A DNA stretch of 64,000 nt from Aquimarina sp. AU58 (lineage in GTDB: Bacteria; Bacteroidota; Bacteroidia; Flavobacteriales; Flavobacteriaceae): NCBI RefSeq assembly GCF_900312745.1, contig NZ_OMPD01000008.1:62001-126000 (forward strand). The letters run 5' to 3'. Numbering within the stretch: position 1 is the first letter of the stretch; the number at the start of each line of letters is the position of its first letter. Of this stretch, positions 54,909-64,000 are shown in pieces. The translations under genes were made by a program, and so were the position numbers. The notes under the pieces were generated by a model that was not told where the DNA came from, did no database searches, and was given only the letters and a program-made list of their open reading frames with translations.

Positions 54909-56345
54909 CTAATTCACATCCCAGAATATTTTGGTACTTAATTCATCTCCTCCAATATTTGAAGCAGCGTTTGTTACATTTGTACCATTAGTGTTATATT
55001 CTCTAATAGGATATTTTATTCTTCTCGGGATAGGGTTACCTTCTGAGCTATCATTTAAATTAGGGAAACCTAATCTTCTATAACTCGACCATCCTTCGAA
55101 ACCTCTATTATAAAAAGCGATCCACTGTTGAGTTCCTATCTTTTGTCTATAGTTTCCAGTTGCAGTTGTGTAAGCTACATCTGCTTGCCCTAGATAGGTT
55201 GTTGCATCACCAGATGAACCTCCCCAGTACGTAATAGATGCGGTAATGGCGTTATTATAATGATTTTCTGCATCTGCCGGAGATCCTACCAAAGAACGTT
55301 CTGCAGCTTCTGCCAATAAAAATTCTACTTCTGCATAATCAAGTAACATCCCTTCTAAATCAGGTTGATGAAAAGCAGTACCAATATGGGTAAAATTATC
55401 AAATATATTAAGGTTTCCTAGTATTCCTCCTACATAAGGAGTTAGGTTATTATCAAAATAAGCAGATTGTCTTGGGTCATTAATCGGTTGCATAATATCT
55501 ACTATTGCTTCTGCAACAACATAATCTTCTCTACCGCTATTTACAAGAGTTTCCCATATTGGATTTGTATTTGGTGTTGTTGATTCGTAGCTTAATGAAG
55601 CATTATCACTATTAGATGTAAACACTCCAGAATTAACTGCCTCTGTTGCTAATGTTCCTGCTTGATTAGCATCTACATCAGCAATCCTAAGTGCTAATCG
55701 CAATTTTAAGGAATTTGCAAATTTTGCCCATTTAGAGACATCTCCTTGATACATCAAATCTGAATCACCAAATGATTGTCCGGAAGCATTAAGGTTACTA
55801 ATAGCAGTATTTAGCTGATTTATAATATTAGTATAAATATTCTGATCATTATCATATATCGGGTTTAAGATATTTTCATCTAAAGACAGAGCTTCTGAGT
55901 AAGGAACATCTCCAAAAAGATCTACCAAGACATGAAAGGTATATACTTTCAAAATTTCGATAATCGCTAATCTATTTTGTTTATCTATTTCAGTAAAACC
56001 GAATATTTCTTCTTCGGGAATTAATCGAGCTGCTTCATTAAGGTCACTTAGAACATCTCTATAAAGTGTATTCCAATAATTTTGTGGAAAACTCTTAAGG
56101 TCTTGAAAATTAGTTTCTGGACCTATAAAACCTGTACCCGCCCAATATTGCGCATAAAATTTCAAATGATTATCAAAAATACTTTGAGTAACCATTTGGT
56201 CAACCAAATTTCGTTGTCCATTAGTAAATAATGTTGACGAAGGAACGTCAGAAATCTGTTTATCGCTCACATTAAGATCATCTACCTTGCAGGAAAAGAT
56301 CATAAACAAGCAGAATAGTATGGTTAAAATTTTACTATTTTTCAT
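54909..56345 (-). CDS. SusD/RagB family outer-membrane lipoprotein
   Basis: 478 residues. The lipoprotein signal (LFCLFMIFSC, Cys19) places it at the outer membrane surface. It is a helical TPR-like fold of the SusD/RagB superfamily, closer to the SusD-like_2 type (LFTNGQRNLVDQMVTQSIF, a KWAKFANSLKLRLALRIAD block and a YAEVEFLLAEAAERS block). It caps the SusC channel and captures substrate. With only 4 bp between it and the SusC gene, the two form one transporter. The neighbouring peptidases suggest peptides, as for RagAB of Porphyromonas, rather than glycans; this is inference. Confidence 0.93.
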   Translation of the reverse strand: MKNSKILTILFCLFMIFSCKVDDLNVSDKQISDVPSSTLFTNGQRNLVDQMVTQSIFDNHLKFYAQYWAGTGFIGPETNFQDLKSFPQNYWNTLYRDVLSDLNEAARLIPEEEIFGFTEIDKQNRLAIIEILKVYTFHVLVDLFGDVPYSEALSLDENILNPIYDNDQNIYTNIINQLNTAISNLNASGQSFGDSDLMYQGDVSKWAKFANSLKLRLALRIADVDANQAGTLATEAVNSGVFTSNSDNASLSYESTTPNTNPIWETLVNSGREDYVVAEAIVDIMQPINDPRQSAYFDNNLTPYVGGILGNLNIFDNFTHIGTAFHQPDLEGMLLDYAEVEFLLAEAAERSLVGSPADAENHYNNAITASITYWGGSSGDATTYLGQADVAYTTATGNYRQKIGTQQWIAFYNRGFEGWSSYRRLGFPNLNDSSEGNPIPRRIKYPIREYNTNGTNVTNAASNIGGDELSTKIFWDVN

Positions 56346-56349
56346 TTTT

Positions 56350-59300
56350 TTAGAATTTTACTTTTAGGTTAAAACCATATTCTTTAGATGTGGGATATGC
56401 AGAAGATTGAAATCCTTGTAAGTTACCTGCACTTAATCCTGCTTCTGGATCAGAATATGGGATGTTTTTGTCAATAATCCATAAGTTTCTACCAATTACA
56501 GAAACCACTACATCATTAATAGGTAGGTTATCTAATAATTTTGTTGGTAGTGAATAAGAGAATATCACTTCTCTTAATTTTACAAAAGAAGCATCATAAA
56601 CATTTTGTTCATCTGTTGATCTGTAATAAATAAATGGGCTATCAAAACTATTTACCGGGGTTCTCACTGTATTAGGAGTCCCATCTTCTCTAACACCAGG
56701 AGCAATTATTCCTCCTCCATCGGCAACAGCATCTCTGATAGGATTACCTAAATCATTAAGCCCTGCGGTTTCAGGAAATATTCCCGTAGCATATCCATAG
56801 GTATGATCAAGAGAATAGATATCTCCTCCTTTTTGCATATCAATTAAGAAACTAAGCGAAGCATTTTTATATCTAAAAGTATTGTTGATTCCTCCATTCC
56901 AATCTGGAATTATGTTACCAATCACTCCATTTTCTTCGTTAGTCACGTAGTATCCGTTTTCATCAACAACTCGCTGGCCATTAAGATATTTAAAACTAGA
57001 TCCTCTAATCGTACCATAAGGTTCTCCTACAGTGGCATTAATAGAAACGTCTTCTTGTAATGTTCCTGATAAACTTAAATTATCAATTCCATCCAATAGT
57101 GAAACTACTTCACTTTTGTAGGTACTCCAGTTTACATTGATATTCCATTCAAAGTTTTGGGTTTTAATTGGAGTTCCAAAAAGACTAACTTCATATCCTT
57201 TATTTTCTATTTCACCAGCATTTACAATTTTTGAATTAAATCCTGTAGAAGTAGATATATCTAATGGAAGAATTTGATCTTTACTATTTGTTTGATATGC
57301 TGTTATATCAAACCCAAATCTATTCTTAAAAAGCTTCATTTCTAATCCTGCCTCATAACTTATAACGGTTTCATTCTTAAGTGTAGGATTGTTTTTATTA
57401 TTTGGCAATGAGAAAAGAGATTGTCCTGCAAAACCATTAACAAAAGTATATACGTCGTCTACAAGAAGTACACCAGCACTATTACCTACTTCGGCATAGT
57501 TCAACCTCAATTTCCCAAAATTTAACCAATCACTTGTAAAGAGGTTAGAAAAAAGAAAACTAGTCGAAATTGATGGATAATTAAATTGTCTTTTACCATC
57601 TGGTAAAGTTGATGATCGATCTATCCGGTAGGTTGCATCTAAGAATAATATATCATCATAACCAAATGATGCACTGGCATAATACCCGTTAACCCCCATA
57701 CTAGACTTTCTTTCTATAGGTGGTGCTATTGGATTTACCGAATTGGATAAAGAGTAAAATCCAAAAGTATTAAGTCCTCCATTTGTTTGTGCAAAAATAG
57801 AACTTCTATTTGTTCTGGTAAGGTTCATCCCCAGAAGTCCTTTAAAATTAAGTTTTTCAGTAATATCAAAATTAAAGTTCCCTATCATGTCGTAGTTCAT
57901 TTCTCTAAAAAACCCATTAAATCTATTATAATTAGATGGATTGAAACTAGAAACGTTTACTCTTTCTTCTCTTATTTCATCAAACCTATCCATAGTCACT
58001 CTTCCCAAAACATCAAACCAATCATTCACTTTATATGTTAAAGCTACATTTCCAAAGACACGATCTCTACCGTCTGTTTGATAATTTTCATATAATGTCC
58101 AATATGGATTATCCCAATATTGTGGTCTTGGCGCATAAGGATCGTCACCTGTACGTGCCGATGATCGTATATTCCAGGTAGCATTTCTTCTTAATCTAAA
58201 ATACGCATCTCTCTGCTCTCTTAAGTCAACATTTGTTTGATACCATTGTCGCAATCCAGGCAAAACACTATTTTCGTCATATCCTGTTGCAAATCTACCT
58301 CGCCCACTATTTTTGGTATACGTAACCTTTGCTCTTGCTGTGACTTTATCTGTTAACTTATAACTCCCTCCAAAATCTACCGTTTGCCTTTTAATTAAAC
58401 TGTTGGGTAAAATACCTGTTTGTTCTACATTGGTAAATCCTAATCTAAAATCTCCTTTGTCTGTAGCACCATCAACACTAATACTGGTTGATTGCAACAA
58501 ACCTGTCTGAAAAATAGAAGTAGGATCATTTTTTGCTGCTACCCAAGGTGTAGGAGTACGATAATTAGGATTTTCTGGAAAAAACGCTCCCCATTGGTAT
58601 ACTGAGAGATTAGGGTCAAATCTTGGTCCCCAAGAAGCATCGCCCCCTGTATCTACAACATTATCTAAAATACCATCTCCATCTACATCTTCCTGTACAA
58701 AAGAAGCTCCATAACCTCCCCCGTATTCTTTTTGGTATCTCGCAAATGTCTTAGGATCAAATTTACTAAATGTAGTATTTGAATTAATTGTTATCCCTAA
58801 CCCTTTATTTTTAGCTCCTTTTTTTGTTGTGATTATAATTACTCCGTTTCCTGCTCTAGATCCATATAATGCAGAAGCAGCAGCTCCTTTTAAAACGTTT
58901 ATAGTTTCTATATCATCTGGATTAATATCTGACGCTGCATTACCATAATCATATCCTCCTCTACCCGCTGTAGAGTTTCTCGAATTGTTAATTCGATTAC
59001 TAATCGGAGTACCATCAATCACAAATAAAGGTTGGTTATTACCAGTTAAAGAAGAATATCCCCTGATAATTACATTTGTTGACCCCCCGAAGTTATTATT
59101 TCTAGAAACAGTAACTCCAGCAAGTTTACCAGACAATGAATTCACAAAGTTTACACCTTTAGCTTTGCTAATATCTTCTGATTCTATTTGTTGAGTTGCA
59201 TATCCCAAAGATTTTTTAGACCTACTTATACCAAGAGCTGTTACTACAATTTCATCTAGTGAAGTAGCATCTTGATACATTATCATATCGAATGTTGTCT

Positions 59301-59559
59301 CATCACCTACTAGTTTTTCTTCTGTTTTAAAACCCAGATAAGAAAAAACAAGTGTTTGACCTGCTTCTACCTGCAAAGAGTAATTACCATCAAAATCAGA
59401 CAATGCGCCAGTTGATGTTCCTTTGACTAGAATATTTACTCCAGGAAGAGGAATCCCAGAATCCTCTGTTATTTTACCGGATACTGTTTTTTCTTGTGCA
59501 AAACTTATTGTACAAAAAATCAGCATGAGTATAACCGAAAGATTAATTTTTGTGTTCAT
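56350..59559 (-). CDS. SusC/RagA family TonB-dependent outer-membrane transporter
   Basis: 1069 residues. A signal peptide (cleavage near SFAQ, residue 22), then a carboxypeptidase-like regulatory domain (about 24-100: VSGKITEDSGIPLPGVNILVKG), then the plug (about 110-240, with the GYSSLTGNNQPLFVIDGTPI signature of SusC proteins), and a 22-strand barrel ending in ...EYGFNLKVKF with a final Phe. It imports the ligand presented by SusD with TonB energy. It is the first gene of the minus-strand proline/hydroxyproline operon. Its promoter should lie in the 970-bp gap to the BSP peptidase gene. Confidence 0.95.
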   Translation of the reverse strand: MNTKINLSVILMLIFCTISFAQEKTVSGKITEDSGIPLPGVNILVKGTSTGALSDFDGNYSLQVEAGQTLVFSYLGFKTEEKLVGDETTFDMIMYQDATSLDEIVVTALGISRSKKSLGYATQQIESEDISKAKGVNFVNSLSGKLAGVTVSRNNNFGGSTNVIIRGYSSLTGNNQPLFVIDGTPISNRINNSRNSTAGRGGYDYGNAASDINPDDIETINVLKGAAASALYGSRAGNGVIIITTKKGAKNKGLGITINSNTTFSKFDPKTFARYQKEYGGGYGASFVQEDVDGDGILDNVVDTGGDASWGPRFDPNLSVYQWGAFFPENPNYRTPTPWVAAKNDPTSIFQTGLLQSTSISVDGATDKGDFRLGFTNVEQTGILPNSLIKRQTVDFGGSYKLTDKVTARAKVTYTKNSGRGRFATGYDENSVLPGLRQWYQTNVDLREQRDAYFRLRRNATWNIRSSARTGDDPYAPRPQYWDNPYWTLYENYQTDGRDRVFGNVALTYKVNDWFDVLGRVTMDRFDEIREERVNVSSFNPSNYNRFNGFFREMNYDMIGNFNFDITEKLNFKGLLGMNLTRTNRSSIFAQTNGGLNTFGFYSLSNSVNPIAPPIERKSSMGVNGYYASASFGYDDILFLDATYRIDRSSTLPDGKRQFNYPSISTSFLFSNLFTSDWLNFGKLRLNYAEVGNSAGVLLVDDVYTFVNGFAGQSLFSLPNNKNNPTLKNETVISYEAGLEMKLFKNRFGFDITAYQTNSKDQILPLDISTSTGFNSKIVNAGEIENKGYEVSLFGTPIKTQNFEWNINVNWSTYKSEVVSLLDGIDNLSLSGTLQEDVSINATVGEPYGTIRGSSFKYLNGQRVVDENGYYVTNEENGVIGNIIPDWNGGINNTFRYKNASLSFLIDMQKGGDIYSLDHTYGYATGIFPETAGLNDLGNPIRDAVADGGGIIAPGVREDGTPNTVRTPVNSFDSPFIYYRSTDEQNVYDASFVKLREVIFSYSLPTKLLDNLPINDVVVSVIGRNLWIIDKNIPYSDPEAGLSAGNLQGFQSSAYPTSKEYGFNLKVKF

Positions 59560-60531
59560 TAGTTTGTTTTATTAAATTTTAAAATTACTTGACGGATCTT
59601 CTGGTGTTTTCCCAAGTACCTGATCCATAATTTTGTAGAAAGATTTAAGGTCTAGAAATACAACTATAATTAGCTTTTAACGTGTTATTTCTATCTGCCT
59701 TTTCTTAGCAACCTCCTTTTATAATGTCTTAGAAAGAAGGGTATGGGATTTTAGTTTTGTTTACGATTTTTGTAAAGTTTAGTTTCCAAGCTCTTATCGA
59801 AAAAAGCTTTGAGAACTGATTTGTGTCTACTTTTTTTTCCATATTATTTTAAGATTGATTATTTCGAAGCGAAATATATCTTAGAGTTATGGTATTACCA
59901 TCATTTGGATTAATAAAGTATTATATATGGATATTTTAGTACTAATCTTTACATATTTTTCTTTGATTTCAACAAACCAATAAAGATTATACAATTACTA
60001 AAAACTCTAAAATTAGATGCAGATTCTTATGTATAGTAAAAGAAGAAAATACTGTTCTAAATAAAATAAACAAATACGTTTCTGAAGAATATTCTTCCAT
60101 ATTTAGGAGATAAGAGATACCATATCATAGCATATATACGCATAGTATAATCAAGTATTTACCCTCTATTTTGTTAAAAAACAATCCCGATTTACTTCTT
60201 GCATAAAGTAGCATGATGCAATTTTTAGATTGGCTAAAACCGTCTAAAAAAACACCAATTCAAAAGCTCTATGTATCGATAATCCTAAGAAAGCAATCTT
60301 ATATTCTATACTTATCCTATAGAGATGTTATTTTTTTGACATAAAAAACACTTTATAAAATGAACATATCTTCTTTTAAAAAGAAAAAAGACTAAAAAAA
60401 ACTAAAAAAGAATAAAAATCACTGAAATTAAGCGTAAAAAATGAAAACATACCCCAATACTGTAATTTTATTGCAACTAACATTTATTAGTTTTTATACA
60501 AAAAACACTAATAAAAAACACAAACTTCACA
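59560..60531. other. Long divergent intergenic region
   Basis: No supported gene. It separates the SusC operon and the BSP peptidase gene, which are divergent, so it should hold both promoters and control sites. It is strongly AT-rich with A-tracts near 60380-60420. A 63-residue frame at 60441 is only the shifted shadow of the peptidase start. Confidence 0.45.
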
Positions 60532-63500
60532 ATGAAAAATTACAAAAAACACATGCTTTGGATAAGCATGTTATCAACAATGGTATTTGTATTCAAAATG
60601 AATGCACAACCTCTACATCAAACTACAAATAATGAAAATAATACCTTTTCTTCTCAAAGTAAGCAAGCCTGTATTTGGGGGAATGATTTTCTTACTCCAA
60701 GAGTAGAATTTAGAGATTTTGATGGATCAACTGTTGGATCACAAGTATTTAACCAGGTGATCCCTAATGCAGAAAACTATATGAAACAACGCTGTCTGGA
60801 TGTCGCTAAAATCTTGTATCGTAATTCTGCCGATGCTCCTAAATTTAGGTTGCTAAAATTCAACTTGAAAAATGAAGATTTTGTGGCTCATAAATTTGGA
60901 GATGGTGATCAAATGACCATAGAAGTGAGCACACAACATCTGGCAAAAATCTATAGAGATTCGGGTAACAATTCCCAGGTTATAAAAGATGAAATCGATG
61001 GGATACTATTTCACGAAGTAACTCATGGCTATAATTACTCCCCTACTACAGGAGGAACATATGACGGATCTTCTCCTTTTTGGGCATATACAGAAGGTAT
61101 AGCAGATGGGGTAAGGATATATGCAGGATTTCATCAAACCAGAACTCCAGATGTAAATGATTCCAGAAAATGGTTGGGTGGATATACTACAACAGGTTTT
61201 TTCCTGCAATATGTTACTCTAAAATATGACAAGAATTTTATCTATAAATTTAATAAAGCTGCAAAAGATTTAGGAAACTCGTGGTCTTTTGATAATGCTT
61301 TTAAAGATATCCTTGGAAAAGGTGTAGAAACGGTATGGAATGAATACAAAAACTATATCAATAATGGTAACACTCTTGATTACGACGGTGATTATCCATG
61401 GAACCTGGATTGCGGAGGTAGCAATGGAGATTTAACCGACATTACTAATGACGGTGGAACAGTTTCTAGTCAATATAATGATTCCCCATCTAACGAAGGT
61501 ATATCAAAACTAATCGACAATACTATCAATTCGAAGTATCTAACCTTTAATGCATCTGCATGGGTACAGTATAAAGCCAGTACATCCTATATTTTATCTT
61601 CTTACACTTTATCCTCTGCAAATGATGCTCCAGAGAGAGATCCGAAAAACTGGACTTTACAAGGGTCAACAAATGGAAGTTCCTGGCAAAATATTGATCA
61701 AAGATCTAATCAAGATTTCCCAAATAGAAATCAAAAAAGAAGCTTTACTGTTAGCTCTTCTACTGCTTACAAATATTATCGATTATCGATGAGTAATAAC
61801 AGTGGGACTATTCTACAATTATCTGAACTCGAATTATTTGGAAAAGAAAAAAACACACAACAACTACCGGTAGCAAGTTTTAGCGCAAGTACCACTTCTA
61901 TTAAAGAAGGAGAAAGTGTATCTTTTACTAATTCTTCAACCGATGCTACTTCATATAATTGGACATTTGATGGAGGTAACCCATCTAGTAGTACACAAAC
62001 TAACCCTGTAGTGAAGTATAATAGAGAAGGAACCTATTCGGTAACTCTTAAAGCAACAAACGGGGATGGATCTGATACCGAAACTAAAATTTCATTTATT
62101 AAAGTTTCTTCAAATGGAGGTGGAGGAGAAATTATTGACATCACTAATGACGGGGGAAACATTTCTGATCAACATAATGATTCTCCATCTTTTGAGGATA
62201 TAACAAAACTTATTGATAATAATCCAAATTCTAAGTTTTTGACTTTTAATGCTTCTGCATGGGTACAATATAAAGCAACCAAAAGTTACACGTTATCTTC
62301 ATACACAATAACTTCCGGAAACGATGCGCCAGAAAGAGACCCTAAGAGCTGGACTTTGCAAGGATCTACAAACGGAAGTTCCTGGCAAAATATTGATCAA
62401 AGATCTAATCAGAATTTCCCGAATAGAAATCAGAAAAGAAGTTTTCAGGTAAGCACTACTTCTTCTTACAACTATTATCGATTATCAATGAGAAACAATA
62501 GCGGAACTATTCTACAAGCATCTGAACTCGAATTGTTTGGAAAAGCAAGTTCTACTGATGGAGGTTCTTGCTCATGGGGGAATGATTTTCTTACTCCAAG
62601 AGTAGAATTTAGAGATTTTGATGGATCAACTGTTGGATCACAAGTATTTAACCAGGTGATCCCTAATGCAGAAAACTATATGAAACAACGCTGTCTGGAT
62701 GTAGCTAAAATCTTGTATCGTAATTCTGCCGATGCTCCTAAATTTAGGTTGCTAAAATTCAACTTGAAAAATGAAGATTTTGTAGCTCATAAATTTGGAG
62801 ATGGTGATCAAATGACCATAGAAGTGAGCACACAACATCTGGCAAAAATCTATAGAGATTCGGGTAACAATTCCCAGGTTATAAAAGATGAAATCGATGG
62901 GATACTATTTCACGAAGTAACTCATGGCTATAATTACTCCCCTACTACAGGAGGAACATATGACGGATCTTCTCCTTTTTGGGCATATACAGAAGGTATA
63001 GCAGATGGGGTAAGGATATATGCAGGATTTCATCAAACCAGAACTCCAGATGTAAATGATTCCAGAAAATGGTTGGGTGGATATACTACAACAGGTTTTT
63101 TCCTGCAATATGTTACTCTAAAATATGACAAGAATTTTATCTATAAATTTAATAAAGCTGCAAAAGATTTAGGAAACTCGTGGTCTTTTGATAATGCTTT
63201 TAAAGATATCCTTGGAAAAGGTGTAGAAACGGTATGGAATGAATACAAAAACTATATCAATAATGGTAATACTCTTGATTACGACGGTGATTATCCATGG
63301 AACCTGGATTGCGGAGGTAGCAATCGAAGCAATCTTCAAACAGTAGAAAACAAAAATCCTGAAGACACATTCAATTTAAAGTCATATCCTAATCCAGTAA
63401 AAGATAAATTGCTTTTTGTAAAACCACAAAACCTAAAAAACACCTCTTTACTTTTTGAAATTTATGATACCCAAGGCGCTCTAATTTTTACAGAAAAAAC

Positions 63501-63606
63501 TTCGGGAAGTGAATTAAGCCTAGATCATTTAGAAAGTAAAATGTATTTTATAATTGTAAAACAATATGGAAAAACCATATATAGAAATAGATTTATAAAG
63601 CGATAA
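60532..63606 (+). CDS. T9SS-exported metallopeptidase with duplicated BSP domains
   Basis: 1024 residues. Signal peptide (cleavage near MNAQ, about residue 26); BSP-type peptidase domain about 49-298, with the zinc motif HEVTH at 161-165 and AYTEGIADGVR; F5/8 type C (discoidin) domain about 300-441; PKD domain about 446-526; second F5/8 domain about 534-672; second BSP domain about 682-931, with HEVTH at 794-798; type-A T9SS sorting domain about 945-1024 (SYPNPVKDKLLFV). Plant basic secretory protein-type domains are proposed metallopeptidases; the discoidin domains would hold substrate or glycans. The two BSP domains are identical in protein. Probably degrades extracellular protein and feeds the divergent SusC locus (inference). 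Confidence 0.9.
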   Translation: MKNYKKHMLWISMLSTMVFVFKMNAQPLHQTTNNENNTFSSQSKQACIWGNDFLTPRVEFRDFDGSTVGSQVFNQVIPNAENYMKQRCLDVAKILYRNSADAPKFRLLKFNLKNEDFVAHKFGDGDQMTIEVSTQHLAKIYRDSGNNSQVIKDEIDGILFHEVTHGYNYSPTTGGTYDGSSPFWAYTEGIADGVRIYAGFHQTRTPDVNDSRKWLGGYTTTGFFLQYVTLKYDKNFIYKFNKAAKDLGNSWSFDNAFKDILGKGVETVWNEYKNYINNGNTLDYDGDYPWNLDCGGSNGDLTDITNDGGTVSSQYNDSPSNEGISKLIDNTINSKYLTFNASAWVQYKASTSYILSSYTLSSANDAPERDPKNWTLQGSTNGSSWQNIDQRSNQDFPNRNQKRSFTVSSSTAYKYYRLSMSNNSGTILQLSELELFGKEKNTQQLPVASFSASTTSIKEGESVSFTNSSTDATSYNWTFDGGNPSSSTQTNPVVKYNREGTYSVTLKATNGDGSDTETKISFIKVSSNGGGGEIIDITNDGGNISDQHNDSPSFEDITKLIDNNPNSKFLTFNASAWVQYKATKSYTLSSYTITSGNDAPERDPKSWTLQGSTNGSSWQNIDQRSNQNFPNRNQKRSFQVSTTSSYNYYRLSMRNNSGTILQASELELFGKASSTDGGSCSWGNDFLTPRVEFRDFDGSTVGSQVFNQVIPNAENYMKQRCLDVAKILYRNSADAPKFRLLKFNLKNEDFVAHKFGDGDQMTIEVSTQHLAKIYRDSGNNSQVIKDEIDGILFHEVTHGYNYSPTTGGTYDGSSPFWAYTEGIADGVRIYAGFHQTRTPDVNDSRKWLGGYTTTGFFLQYVTLKYDKNFIYKFNKAAKDLGNSWSFDNAFKDILGKGVETVWNEYKNYINNGNTLDYDGDYPWNLDCGGSNRSNLQTVENKNPEDTFNLKSYPNPVKDKLLFVKPQNLKNTSLLFEIYDTQGALIFTEKTSGSELSLDHLESKMYFIIVKQYGKTIYRNRFIKR
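60676..61425 (+). repeat. 750-bp direct repeat encoding BSP domain, copy 1
   Basis: Matches 62575-63324 with a constant 1899-bp offset. I find only three base differences, all silent. Confidence 0.9.
62575..63324 (+). repeat. 750-bp direct repeat encoding BSP domain, copy 2
   Basis: Second copy of the sequence at 60676-61425. The discoidin-coding stretches between the copies are also duplicated but much more diverged, so the BSP copies were made or homogenised later. Confidence 0.9.
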
Positions 63607-63645
63607 CACCGGTTTATACTATACCATAGTTAATTAGAATTGTAT

Positions 63646-63677
63646 AAACACCTGTCCATATTGTGCAGGTGTTTTTT
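63646..63677. terminator. Bidirectional terminator
   Basis: A 9-bp stem AAACACCTG / CAGGTGTTT with an 11-nt loop and a run of T's, between the peptidase gene and the converging Lrp gene. Confidence 0.75.
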
Positions 63678-64000
63678 ATAAATAATATTCTGAAGTATGC
63701 TTAATCACCTTTAAAGAAAAAGTAGTATTCAGGACTCCGATATTATCAATTTTTGATAACTTAGAACGCATAAATTCATGATATTCTTCTAAGCTTGGCA
63801 TATTTATTTTTAGTAAAAAATCTACCTGCCCTGCCATATGAAAGCACTCTTGAACTTCTTTCAAATTTTTTATTTGATTTTCAAACTTATCAATAAATGA
63901 TTCTCCATGAGATTGTAGAGACACCTGGCAAAATGCTGTAATGGGCAGACCAACCATCTTCTTATTCACAATTGCAACATATTTTTCTATATACCCTTTA
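63676..64000 (-). CDS. Lrp/AsnC family regulator, C-terminal part (truncated by the window edge)
   Basis: The frame continues past the right edge: residues before the internal GTG read KGYIEKYVAIVNKKMVGL, the normal link between the HTH and the ligand domain of Lrp proteins, so the N-terminal HTH lies outside the window. The visible 108 residues are the RAM/AsnC ligand-binding domain (LPITAFCQVSLQSHGES, CFHMAGQVDFLLKI, NIGVLNTTFSLKVIKHT). Such regulators often control amino-acid catabolism. Its position next to the hydroxyproline locus makes that a candidate target (inference). Confidence 0.88.
   Translation of the reverse strand, partial: KGYIEKYVAIVNKKMVGLPITAFCQVSLQSHGESFIDKFENQIKNLKEVQECFHMAGQVDFLLKINMPSLEEYHEFMRSKLSKIDNIGVLNTTFSLKVIKHTSEYYL

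Noticed and set aside
60441..60632. 63-residue plus-strand ORF overlapping the BSP peptidase start
   Set aside because: Out of frame with the real gene and lacks a plausible product; the peptidase start with its signal peptide is much better.
61006..61209. 67-residue minus-strand ORF, repeated exactly at 62905-63108
   Set aside because: It is the antisense shadow of the BSP domain; its duplication only reflects the 750-bp repeat.
1..64000. CRISPR arrays, IS elements and tRNA genes
   Set aside because: I looked for regularly spaced repeats, transposase-like frames with terminal inverted repeats and cloverleaf patterns and saw none apart from the tmRNA. The seven-A frameshift gene looked like an IS at first, but its protein is not a transposase.

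Overview
The window is AT-rich DNA from a marine-type Flavobacteriaceae member (Bacteroidota), possibly near Aquimarina. This is inferred from gene content: SusC/SusD transporters, C-terminal type IX secretion sorting domains, a tmRNA tag reading GENNYALAA, Lacal_2735 and DUF4197 family proteins, double-glycine-leader peptides, and few Shine-Dalgarno sites. No genome comparison was possible.

Layout. 1-3.2 kb: end of a membrane protein, a P-II nitrogen regulator and two tandem OmpL-like porins that share a terminator and a nearly identical 3' half. 3.2-12.6 kb: DUF1684 protein, MFS transporter, DJ-1/PfpI lipoprotein, then a compact unit of a 33-residue Cys-rich peptide, a SigZ-like sigma factor with its own Cys tail, and a secreted hydrolase-like protein lacking its serine; then an Lrp regulator, an AGCS symporter and a membrane-bound LuxR-type regulator. 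12.8-23.6 kb: housekeeping and metabolism (fused IcmF mutase, PurU, ankyrin protein, PqqB-like lipoprotein, DUF4197, BtuF-like protein, PyrF, saccharopine-dehydrogenase-like enzyme). 23.75-24.15 kb: tmRNA.

24.3-28.7 kb is an accessory island. A perfect 69-bp direct repeat (24803-24871 and 28619-28687) brackets four genes of unknown function, mostly membrane-anchored. One resembles the N-terminus of putative abortive-infection membrane proteins. Another is split by a frameshift at a seven-A run. 28.7-37.6 kb is gene-poor and turbulent: a DsbA/FrnE-like protein, a MltR-like gene remnant, a new 55-residue peptide with a double-glycine leader, an AraC regulator, two secreted proteins (one T9SS cargo), a Crp-like regulator and a truncated hydrolase.

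38-45.7 kb: a processive family 2 glycosyltransferase, a dipeptidyl peptidase IV, and two paralogous Crp/Fnr regulators, each followed by a small exported protein (alpha/beta hydrolase; double NTF2-like protein).

45.7-63.6 kb reads as a locus for proline- and hydroxyproline-rich (collagen-like) peptide use: an S37 prolyl aminopeptidase, pyrroline-2-carboxylate reductase plus trans-3-hydroxyproline dehydratase (overlapping genes), and an opposing six-gene run of SusC, SusD, a DapA-family deaminase, a ketoglutarate semialdehyde dehydrogenase and two M24 Xaa-Pro peptidases. Beside it lies a 1024-residue T9SS-exported metallopeptidase with a mirrored architecture (BSP, F5/8, PKD, F5/8, BSP) whose two 250-residue BSP domains are identical in protein and nearly identical in DNA. 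A partial Lrp gene runs off the right edge.
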